From: Actinomycetota bacterium
GTDB taxonomy: Bacteria > Actinomycetota > Thermoleophilia > UBA2241
Direction of reading: 5' to 3'
Assembly: GCA_012719015.1 (NCBI GenBank)
Contig: JAAYBE010000287.1
Coordinates: forward strand, 1-8,086
Length of the DNA: 8,086 nucleotides
Both the position numbers and the translations under genes were made by a program. The notes below the pieces were generated by a model. The model had not been told where the DNA came from. It saw nothing but the letters and a program-made list of their open reading frames with translations, and searched no databases. Below, one piece after another: positions 1 to 5,948 of the stretch. How positions within the stretch are numbered: position 1 is the first letter of the stretch; every line of letters begins with the position of its first letter.

Positions 1-678
1 AGCACGAGCCGCCCGGTCCGCGTATGGGTCGGCGGTGACTCCATGGGCGGCGAGCTGGGGTTCTCCCTGAAGCCGCTGCTCGCCGCCGCCGGCCCCTTCA
101 AGCCGGTCACTTTCTACAAGGAGTCCAGCGGCATCTGCCGGTACGACTTCTTCGACTGGCAGAAGCAGATGGAGACGGTCTCCCGGACGGTCAAGCCCGA
201 CGCCGCCGTACTGATGATGGGTACCAACGACACGCAGTCGGTCGCCAAGGACGGGGAGTGGATCCCGTACGGGCAAGTGGCGTGGAAGCGGGCGTACGAG
301 GAGCGCGTGGGCGACATCATCGACACCCTGCTGGACGGCGGGGCACGGCGCGTGTACTGGGTGGGCATGCCCATCATGGGCGAGGGCTGGCGCAACTCGC
401 GCATGCGGCTCATCAACAGGGTCTTCCGCAAGCAGGCGGAGAAGCGCCCCGGTGCGGAGTTCATCGACATCTGGGACCTCTACACGACCACCGACGGCGC
501 GTTCGACCCTTCGCTGCGGCTGAACGACCAGGTGCACTTCACGGTCGCCGGCCAGGAGACGCTCGCCGAGAGAGTCATGGAGGCGATCATGGACGACTGG
601 CTGCCGTCCGGTCTGCCGGCGCCGGCCGCGTCGCCGTCGGCGAGTCCTTCGGTGGCGGCCCCGGGGGCGCAAGGATGA
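1..678 (+). CDS. SGNH-fold (DUF459-type) acyltransferase/esterase-like protein, 5' end outside window
   Basis: The reading frame is open from base 1 (STSRPVRVWVGGDSM...), so the ATG at 43 lies inside the protein: it comes directly after the catalytic GDS. Only the C-terminal ~225 residues are present. All SGNH blocks are visible: nucleophile Ser in GGDSM (bases 40-42), the block II Gly in SSGICRYDFFDW (130-132), Asn in GTND (226-228), and Asp/His of the DxxH pair in LNDQVHF (526-528 and 535-537). The segment RRVYWVGMPIM is typical of this family. The protein ends in an Ala/Pro/Ser-rich tail (last ~20 residues), probably disordered. By homology with the two complete paralogues downstream, the missing part should contain a short cytoplasmic N-terminus and one membrane anchor, with the catalytic domain outside the cell membrane. 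The likely role is transfer of an acetyl/acyl group onto an envelope glycan together with an MBOAT protein; hydrolysis (deacetylation) is the alternative. The next gene starts 10 bases after this stop. Confidence 0.88.
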   Translation, partial: STSRPVRVWVGGDSMGGELGFSLKPLLAAAGPFKPVTFYKESSGICRYDFFDWQKQMETVSRTVKPDAAVLMMGTNDTQSVAKDGEWIPYGQVAWKRAYEERVGDIIDTLLDGGARRVYWVGMPIMGEGWRNSRMRLINRVFRKQAEKRPGAEFIDIWDLYTTTDGAFDPSLRLNDQVHFTVAGQETLAERVMEAIMDDWLPSGLPAPAASPSASPSVAAPGAQG

Positions 679-680
679 GG
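671..680 (+). promoter_or_regulatory. Ribosome binding site of the 689 membrane protein, overlapping the upstream stop
   Basis: The purine run AAGGATGAGG contains two Shine-Dalgarno-like pieces and includes the TGA stop (676-678) of the SGNH gene. It lies 8 bases before the ATG at 689. This supports that start and suggests that the two genes are cotranscribed and translationally coupled. Confidence 0.6.
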
Positions 681-688
681 CCGACGCC

Positions 689-1534
689 ATGACCTCGTTC
701 CTCGCCCTCCTTCCCGGTCACGTGCTCGACGACGCGAAGCGGCCCTTGTTCCTGCTGCTCTCCGGGTTCATCGCCACGTTCCTCGTCGCCCGACTCAACA
801 CGCGGCTGACGCGCCGCCACGGCCGCTCACACCTGCGTATCGGCAGCGTGGTCACCCCCGGCGGCCTGCACGTGCATCATGCCGTGTTCGGCGTCATCGC
901 CATGGTCGTGTCCGGGACGCTGGCGTTCGCCCTGCGGTCGGGGAGCCCGTGGCTCGAGCTGATGGCCCTCGCGTTCGGCAGCGGGGCCGCACTCACGCTC
1001 GACGAGTTCGCGCTCATCCTCCATCTCGAGGATGTGTATTGGGCGGGAGAAGGACGCAAGAGCATCGACGCTATCATTCTCAGCGTGACCTTCATGACCC
1101 TCCTGATCACCGGGCTGTTGCCCGCCACCTTCAACAGTCTCGGCGATCACATCACGCTCTCGCGCTGGGTGCTCGTGATGCTGATCCTCAGCGGCGTCCT
1201 GTTCGTGGTCGTCTGCTACCTGAAGGGCAAGCTGTTCGTGGGGACGGTGGGGATCTTCGTTCCGCCGGTGGCGTTCGTGGGCGCCGTCCGCCTGGGCAAG
1301 CCGGGCTCACCGTGGGCGCGCTGGCGCTACGGGGCGCGCCCCGCCAAGCTCGAGCGGGCGCGACGCCGCGATGAGGGCTTCCACCAGCTGTGGGAGAGAC
1401 GCAAGAACCGTCTGTGGGACGTCATCGGCGGCAAGCCGCACCACGTGCTGTCGTCCCGTGACGGGGCCCAGAGGTCGCACGATGCCCTTCTCTCCGGCGG
1501 GGCGGCGGAGGATCCGGGCGGCCCGCGCGTCTAG
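689..1534 (+). CDS. Polytopic membrane protein of unknown function with HVHH and DEF-H-D motifs
   Basis: This 281-residue protein has about six hydrophobic helices (roughly residues 19-36, 65-83, 88-111, 126-148, 159-178 and 182-202) and a basic, charged C-terminal tail of ~75 residues that should be cytoplasmic. I recognise the pattern from uncharacterised actinobacterial membrane proteins but know no assigned function. Its most striking residues are His61/63/64 in GLHVHH, Asp105-Glu106 in LTLDEF, and His112, Asp115 and Tyr117-Trp118 in LHLEDVYW. These all sit at or near helix ends and could form a metal site; that is inference. The tail contains KPGSPWARWRYG and many Arg/Lys. It is not an MBOAT: there is no WHG motif and it is about half the size. 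The start is supported by a good Shine-Dalgarno 8 bases upstream. Being coupled to the SGNH gene, it may act with the acyltransferase array, or may simply share its transcript. Confidence 0.85.
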   Translation: MTSFLALLPGHVLDDAKRPLFLLLSGFIATFLVARLNTRLTRRHGRSHLRIGSVVTPGGLHVHHAVFGVIAMVVSGTLAFALRSGSPWLELMALAFGSGAALTLDEFALILHLEDVYWAGEGRKSIDAIILSVTFMTLLITGLLPATFNSLGDHITLSRWVLVMLILSGVLFVVVCYLKGKLFVGTVGIFVPPVAFVGAVRLGKPGSPWARWRYGARPAKLERARRRDEGFHQLWERRKNRLWDVIGGKPHHVLSSRDGAQRSHDALLSGGAAEDPGGPRV

Positions 1535-1538
1535 CGCC

Positions 1539-1580
1539 ACGTCCGGCGGTCCGCATGAACCGGCGCTGGCGACCGGACGT
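1539..1580 (+). terminator. Candidate hairpin after the membrane protein gene
   Basis: ACGTCCGG (1539-1546) is perfectly complementary to CCGGACGT (1573-1580). The 26-base loop can itself fold (CGGT 1547-1550 with ACCG 1559-1562). A pyrimidine-rich stretch, CCTCATCTCT, follows, but there is no true T-tract. It sits in the only non-coding gap between the membrane protein gene and the first complete MBOAT, so it could separate two transcription units. The long loop makes this uncertain. Confidence 0.3.
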
Positions 1581-1589
1581 CCTCATCTC

Positions 1590-1595
1590 TAGACT
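1590..1595 (+). promoter_or_regulatory. Possible -10 element before the first MBOAT gene
   Basis: TAGACT fits the TANNNT form of actinobacterial -10 boxes and lies 16 bases before the ATG at 1612, implying a leader of about 10 bases. No convincing -35 hexamer stands 17-18 bases upstream. The only Shine-Dalgarno-like sequence (GGGGG, 1596-1600) would be outside such a transcript. A weak call, based on position and one hexamer. Confidence 0.2.
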
Positions 1596-1611
1596 GGGGG
1601 CCTGACGCCGC

Positions 1612-3207
1612 ATGCTGTTCCCGACCATCACATTCGCGGTCTTCTTCCTGTGCGTGTTCATCGGCAACTGGCTGCTGATGCCGCGCCCGCGCCTGTGGAA
1701 GCCGTTCATGCTCGCCGTCAGCCTCCTCTTCTACGGCTGGTGGGATTGGCGCTTCGTCTTCCTGCTCCTGCTCAGCGCGCTGGTCAACCAGGCCTTCGCG
1801 CAATGGATCGCCGCCCGGCGTCGTCGCGGTGCGCGGTCGGGCTGGGCCCTGGCCGCCGCGGTCGCCGTCGACCTCGGCGTACTCGGATGGTTCAAGTATT
1901 ACGGCTTCTTCGTGACGTCGGTCGCCGGCGCCCTCGGCGCGCTGGGCCTGAACGCCGACCTGCCGCTGCTGCGCATCGTCCTGCCGCTGGGCATCTCGTT
2001 CCTCACCTTCCGCGTGCTGAGCTACGTGATCGATGTCCACCGCGGCGCCCTGCAGCCGGCGTCGCTGCTCGACTTCTCGGTCTACGTGGCGTTCTTCCCG
2101 TACCTCGCGGCCGGCCCGATCGCCCGCGCGTCCGAGTTCCTCCCTCAACTGCGGGACCCGCGCGACCCCAGGGACCTGGACACGGGGCGGGCCTTCTTCC
2201 TCATCTTCGGCGGCCTCGCCAAGAAGATGCTGATCGCCGACTACCTCGCCACCCACGTGGTCGACGGGGTGTTCGCGACGCCCGGGCAGTACTCGTCGCC
2301 GGAGGTGCTCCTCGGCATCGTCGCCTACTCGGTGCAGATCTACTGCGACTTCAGCGCCTACTCCGACATCGCCATCGGCGTCTCGCTGCTGCTGGGCTTC
2401 CGGTTGCCGGACAACTTCGACCGTCCTTATGCCGCGCGGTCGGTGCAGGAGTTCTGGCGGCGCTGGCACATGACGCTCTCCCGCTGGTTGCGCGACTACC
2501 TGTACATCCCGCTGGGCGGCAACCGCAGAGGCACCGTGCGGACCTACGCGAACCTGTTGGTCACGATGGCCCTGGGCGGCCTCTGGCACGGGGCCGGCTG
2601 GACCTTCGGCTTCTGGGGGCTCCTGCACGGATGTGCGCTCGTCGTCGAGCACGTCCGCCTGGACGGTCGCCGGCGGCATGCGTTGATCGTGCAGCAGCAA
2701 CGCAGGGCGCTCGCGGAGGAGTCGGAGGCGCTTCTCAGGACGGCGCCGCCGGGGGCGGCTGTCGGCCCGGCGGCCGCGGGACCGGCCGCCACGGCCGTCT
2801 CCATGGGCTCCAGCGGCGCCTCGCCTGTGACGGTCTCCGGCCCACCCCTGGAGTACGATCGTCGGCCCTGGCCCGGCACGTGGCTTCCGTGCCTCGGCAC
2901 GTTCGTGTTCGTCACGTTCGCCTGGGTCTTCTTCCGTGCGGACGGCTTCAGTGCGGCGCTGGCCGTGCTCGGGCGGCTCTTCCAGGAGTGGGGCTCGCTC
3001 GGGGCCGCGGTCACGCCGGCCGCGTTGCTCGCCGTGGTCGCCGGCATGGCGGTCCACTATGTGCCCCGGTCTGTCTGGGAGCGCGGCGAGACAGGCTTCT
3101 CCGCCCTCAATCCGGTGGCGCAGGGGGTCCTGCTGGCGCTCGGGTTCATGCTTCTCGACGTGCTCGGCCCGGTCGGTCCTTCAGCCTTCCTCTACTTCAA
3201 GTTCTGA
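1612..3207 (+). CDS. MBOAT-family membrane O-acyltransferase (AlgI/PatA-like), module copy 1
   Basis: This 531-residue integral membrane protein has about eleven hydrophobic segments. Family hallmarks are FFPYLAAGPIARASEFLPQL (161-180), QIYCDFSAYSDIAIG (242-256), FWRRWHMTLSRWLRDYLYIPLGGN (281-304) and LGGLWHGAGW (321-330). His326 in WHG is the invariant MBOAT catalytic residue and His286 is the second conserved histidine. The family takes an acyl group from a cytoplasmic donor, usually acetyl-CoA, and delivers it through the membrane to an extracytoplasmic partner. The start MLFPTITFAVFFL is the normal N-terminus of the family, and no good Shine-Dalgarno precedes it. Compared with the second copy it carries an extra ~50 residues rich in Ala, Pro, Gly and Gln between the WHG domain and the last helices (about 352-418). 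It ends in FLYFKF, a C-terminal motif discussed under findings. Its stop overlaps the start of the SGNH partner (TGATG), indicating one functional pair. Confidence 0.95.
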   Translation: MLFPTITFAVFFLCVFIGNWLLMPRPRLWKPFMLAVSLLFYGWWDWRFVFLLLLSALVNQAFAQWIAARRRRGARSGWALAAAVAVDLGVLGWFKYYGFFVTSVAGALGALGLNADLPLLRIVLPLGISFLTFRVLSYVIDVHRGALQPASLLDFSVYVAFFPYLAAGPIARASEFLPQLRDPRDPRDLDTGRAFFLIFGGLAKKMLIADYLATHVVDGVFATPGQYSSPEVLLGIVAYSVQIYCDFSAYSDIAIGVSLLLGFRLPDNFDRPYAARSVQEFWRRWHMTLSRWLRDYLYIPLGGNRRGTVRTYANLLVTMALGGLWHGAGWTFGFWGLLHGCALVVEHVRLDGRRRHALIVQQQRRALAEESEALLRTAPPGAAVGPAAAGPAATAVSMGSSGASPVTVSGPPLEYDRRPWPGTWLPCLGTFVFVTFAWVFFRADGFSAALAVLGRLFQEWGSLGAAVTPAALLAVVAGMAVHYVPRSVWERGETGFSALNPVAQGVLLALGFMLLDVLGPVGPSAFLYFKF

Positions 3208-4319
3208 TGGGGCGCGATATGAGGAGACGGGATCGGGCAGAGCGGGAGCCGACGGCCACGCCGCGTCGCCGCACCGCCGGCAGTGCCCTGACGGCCATGG
3301 TCGTGGCTCTGGCGCTGGGGGCGCTCTTCAACGCCGCGGCGATGAAGAAGACGGCGCTCGACATGCCGTTCGGCGCCGCCCGCGATCTGCGGCTCGCGCT
3401 GGTCGGCCCCTTGGCGTCGCTGAGCCACTGGTCGCTGCTCGACCGTCCGGCTGAGTGGACGGCCCTGGCGCTCGGCAAGCCGCGTCCCGGGCCGCCGCCG
3501 GCACGAGCCGGGTCGCAGCCGGCGGCGGGTCAGGACGACGAGGCCACATCAGGACGACCCGACGGCAAGCCGGGGAAGACGCTGCAGGAACGCCCGCTTC
3601 CGAAGCCGTACAAAGGCCACCCGATGCGTCTCTACATCGCCGGCGACTCCATGATGGGGCTGCCCGGCATGGCCCTCACGAACCTGGCGGGGAAGACGAA
3701 GCTGGTCAAGACCCTGCTGGACTACCGCATCTCCACGGGCCTCTGCCGGCCTGACGCCTTCGACTGGCCCGCGCAGCTGAGGGCCCAGGTCAAGGCGTTC
3801 CACCCCGGCGCCGTGGCGGTGATGTTCGGCGCCAACGACAATCAGGGGGTCGAGACCCCGTCGGGCGAGGTGTATCAGTTCGGCAGCCGCGGCTGGAAGA
3901 AGGAGTACCGGCGGCGCGTCGAGGAGGTCGTCGCGGTGCTGTACCGCGGCGGCGTCCGGCGCGTGTACTGGATCGGACAGCCCGTCATGCCGGACTCGTC
4001 CTACGACGCCCAGGTCCGGCTGATCAACGAGATCTTCCGCGGTGTGGCGGAGAAGACCACCGGGGTGCACTACATCGACGCCTACAGGCTGCTCTCCAAA
4101 GGCGGCCGGTACACGCAGTATCTGCCGGATGCAGGCGGCGCGATCGTCCAGGTACGCGAGCAGGACGGCGAGCACCTCACCTACGCCGGCGGCCTGATCG
4201 TCGCCCAGGCCGTGCTCGACGCGGTCGAGAGCGAATGGTTCCCGGACGGGGGCGACGCGCGCCGGACGCCACCTCCGGCCTCCCCGAAACCGACGGGCGC
4301 GGCGACGCCGGAGGGCTGA
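3207..4319 (+). CDS. Membrane-anchored SGNH (DUF459-type) acyltransferase, partner of MBOAT copy 1
   Basis: With the ATG at 3207, which shares its A with the MBOAT stop, the protein has 370 residues; an in-frame ATG at 3219 is an alternative. An Arg-rich cytoplasmic start (1-23) precedes one membrane helix (about 24-45). Next come a conserved juxtamembrane block with MPFGAARDLRLAL (53-65), a Pro/Gly/Ala linker (about 91-138), and the SGNH domain (about 139-345). Catalytic residues are Ser148 in AGDSM, Gly178 in STGLCRPDAFDW, Asn210 in GAND, and Asp320/His323 in QDGEHL. RRVYWIGQPVM (251-261) is a family signature. The tail is Pro/Ala/Thr-rich. The topology places the catalytic domain outside the membrane, where it would take the acyl group from the MBOAT and give it to a glycan. 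There is no Shine-Dalgarno before 3207, so translation probably depends on the upstream gene. An esterase role cannot be excluded from sequence alone. Confidence 0.92.
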   Translation: MGRDMRRRDRAEREPTATPRRRTAGSALTAMVVALALGALFNAAAMKKTALDMPFGAARDLRLALVGPLASLSHWSLLDRPAEWTALALGKPRPGPPPARAGSQPAAGQDDEATSGRPDGKPGKTLQERPLPKPYKGHPMRLYIAGDSMMGLPGMALTNLAGKTKLVKTLLDYRISTGLCRPDAFDWPAQLRAQVKAFHPGAVAVMFGANDNQGVETPSGEVYQFGSRGWKKEYRRRVEEVVAVLYRGGVRRVYWIGQPVMPDSSYDAQVRLINEIFRGVAEKTTGVHYIDAYRLLSKGGRYTQYLPDAGGAIVQVREQDGEHLTYAGGLIVAQAVLDAVESEWFPDGGDARRTPPPASPKPTGAATPEG

Positions 4320-4375
4320 GGCGGCATCACCGCGGCGGGACGGTGCCCGAAGAGCGGTCCGGGGCGTCATGGAGT

Positions 4376-4393
4376 CGGCGGACGTACCCGCCG
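4376..4393 (+). terminator. Candidate GC hairpin downstream of the SGNH partner gene
   Basis: CGGCGG (4376-4381) pairs perfectly with CCGCCG (4388-4393) around the 6-base loop ACGTAC. It lies 57 bases after the stop of the SGNH gene. No T-run follows, so it may be a weak terminator, an RNA-processing structure or chance in GC-rich DNA. Confidence 0.28.
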
Positions 4394-4419
4394 GGCTTCG
4401 CTGCCTGCCGACGCTGGTG

Positions 4420-4425
4420 TAGCAT
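4420..4425 (+). promoter_or_regulatory. Possible -10 element before the second MBOAT gene
   Basis: TAGCAT fits TANNNT and lies in the 170-base gap between the two modules, 64 bases before the GTG start. The hexamer 17 bases upstream (TTCGCT, 4397-4402) matches the -35 consensus at only three positions. If used, the transcript would carry a leader containing the hairpin at 4440-4461. Confidence 0.22.
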
Positions 4426-4439
4426 CCGCAGCCAACAGG

Positions 4440-4461
4440 CGGGGCCGTCGTGCCGGCCCCG
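4440..4461 (+). other. Strong hairpin in the leader of the second MBOAT gene
   Basis: CGGGGCCG (4440-4447) and CGGCCCCG (4454-4461) form an eight-base all-GC stem with the 6-base loop TCGTGC. TTGTCC follows. It lies 28 bases before the GTG at 4490. It could terminate read-through from the first module, act in the 5' leader of the second, or protect the RNA. The rest of the 4320-4489 gap shows no open frame that looks coding and no tRNA-like fold. Confidence 0.35.
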
Positions 4462-4489
4462 TTGTCCGGGGCGACTGGCAGGCCACTTC

Positions 4490-5932
4490 GTGCTCTTCCC
4501 GACCATCACGTTCGCGGTCTTCTTCCTCGTCGTGTACGTGGCGAACTGGGCGCTCATGCCGCGTCCACGACTGTGGAAGCAGGCCATCATCGTCGCCAGC
4601 TGCGTGTTCTACGGGTGGTGGGACTGGCGGCTGATCTTCCTGCTCCTGGGCGCGACCCTGGTCAACCAGGCGCTCGGCGTCCGGGTGTACCGGGCGGCGG
4701 GCGGGCGGGGCGGCCGACGGCCCGCCGCCCGTCCCTGGCTGACGCTCGCCGTGGCCGTCAACCTGGCCACGCTCGGCGTCTTCAAGTACTTCGATTTCTT
4801 CGCCCTCAGCCTCAACGGCGTGCTCGCCGCCTTCGGCCTCGGAGCGCCGCTGCCGCTGCTGCGCATCGCCCTGCCGGTCGGCATCTCGTTCCTCGTGTTC
4901 CGCATGCTGACCTATGTGATCGACATCTACCGCGGTCAGCTCATGCCGGCGCCGGCGCTCGACTTCGCCGTGTACACGGTCTTCTTCCCCTACCTGCTCG
5001 CGGGGCCCATCGCCCGGGCCCGCGAGTTCCTCCCCCAGCTGCGCGAGCCGCGCGATCCGCGCGCGGTGGATTCGTCGCGCGCTTTCGTCCTGATCCTCGG
5101 TGGCCTGGTCAAGAAGCTGCTCATCGCCGACTACCTCTCCACCCACATCGTCGGCGGCCTCTTCGCCTCGCCCCAGACGTACTCGTCGTGGGAGACGTTC
5201 TGGGGCATTCTTGCCTACTCGGTGCAGATCTACTGCGACTTCAGCGCCTACTCCGACATCGCCATCGGCATCGCGCTGCTGCTGGGGTTCGAGCTGCCGG
5301 ACAACTTCGCCGCCCCCTACGCGGCACGCACGATCCAGGATTTCTGGCGCCGCTGGCACATCACCCTGTCGAGCTGGTTGCGCGACTACCTCTACATCCC
5401 GCTGGGCGGCAACCGCAAGGGCCGGGGACGGACGTACGCCAACCTGGTGCTCACCTTCCTGCTCGGCGGACTGTGGCACGGGGCGGGGTGGACGTTCGTG
5501 TTCTGGGGGCTGCTGCACGGCGTCGGGCTCGCGGTCGAACGGGCGCGCATGGACGCGCGTCGCTCCCAGGGTCTGCCGGAGCCGGGCGCCACTGCCGGTG
5601 GACGGGCGCTCCAGCATCTCGGGGTGTTCGCGTTCGTGAGCCTGGCTTGGGTGTTCTTCCGCGCCGAGTCACTCGGCAACGCCGTCGCCGTGCTGTGGCG
5701 TCTGGCCGCGGGGCTGGGCTCGCTCGGGACCGCGGTGACGCTCCCGGTGATGGCGCTCTGCGTGCTCGGCGTCGCCGTCCAGTACGTGCCGCGACGCGGC
5801 GTCGAGGCGCTCGAGGCCGGCTTCAGCCGCATCGGCTGGGCGGGTCAGGGGGTGGCGCTGGCGCTGGCCCTGTTCCTGATCGACATGCTGGGGCCGGCCG
5901 GATCGGCCGAGTTCCTGTACTTCAAGTTCTGA
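4490..5932 (+). CDS. MBOAT-family membrane O-acyltransferase (AlgI/PatA-like), module copy 2
   Basis: The start is GTG at 4490, giving 480 residues. The frame stays open further upstream to an ATG at 4235, but only the GTG aligns with the N-terminus of copy 1 (LFPTITFAVFFL in both), and the earlier ATG would overlap the SGNH gene. A weak Shine-Dalgarno, TGGCAGG (4476-4482), stands 7 bases before it. Motifs are FFPYLLAGPIARAREFLPQL (165-184), QIYCDFSAYSDIAIG (246-260), FWRRWHITLSSWLRDYLYIP (285-304) and LGGLWHGAGW (325-334). The conserved histidines are His330 (catalytic, WHG) and His290. It is closely related to copy 1 over its whole length, lacks the long Ala/Pro/Gly insertion, and ends in the identical FLYFKF. 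The predicted role is again transmembrane transfer of an acyl (probably acetyl) group to the adjacent SGNH protein. Substrate and polymer are unknown. Confidence 0.94.
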   Translation: MLFPTITFAVFFLVVYVANWALMPRPRLWKQAIIVASCVFYGWWDWRLIFLLLGATLVNQALGVRVYRAAGGRGGRRPAARPWLTLAVAVNLATLGVFKYFDFFALSLNGVLAAFGLGAPLPLLRIALPVGISFLVFRMLTYVIDIYRGQLMPAPALDFAVYTVFFPYLLAGPIARAREFLPQLREPRDPRAVDSSRAFVLILGGLVKKLLIADYLSTHIVGGLFASPQTYSSWETFWGILAYSVQIYCDFSAYSDIAIGIALLLGFELPDNFAAPYAARTIQDFWRRWHITLSSWLRDYLYIPLGGNRKGRGRTYANLVLTFLLGGLWHGAGWTFVFWGLLHGVGLAVERARMDARRSQGLPEPGATAGGRALQHLGVFAFVSLAWVFFRAESLGNAVAVLWRLAAGLGSLGTAVTLPVMALCVLGVAVQYVPRRGVEALEAGFSRIGWAGQGVALALALFLIDMLGPAGSAEFLYFKF

Positions 5933-5948
5933 GCGGACGGCGGAGCGG

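Noticed and set aside
43..678. Treating the ATG at 43 as the true start of the first SGNH protein
   Set aside because: The frame is open to base 1 and the catalytic GDS lies directly before this ATG, so starting there would remove the nucleophile.
1531..3057. Long minus-strand open frame of about 508 codons opposite the first MBOAT
   Set aside because: Its translation is rich in Arg, Glu, Gly and His with no recognisable domain or membrane segments. It mirrors the strongly supported MBOAT gene and is a normal by-product of G/C at third positions.
1650..3206. Frame continuing upstream of the SGNH gene through the first MBOAT, as if encoding an 889-residue fusion
   Set aside because: Before 3207 the frame reads Arg/Pro/Ala-rich nonsense inside the MBOAT gene; family-like sequence begins only after the ATG at 3207, which overlaps the MBOAT stop.
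4235..4489. 85-codon N-terminal extension of the second MBOAT starting at an ATG inside the SGNH gene
   Set aside because: The extension has no similarity to copy 1, runs out of frame over the SGNH 3' end, and the family N-terminus begins exactly at the GTG at 4490.
4367..5617. Minus-strand open frame of about 416 codons opposite the second MBOAT
   Set aside because: The composition is charged and repetitive, it has no homology I recognise, and the plus-strand MBOAT accounts for the region.
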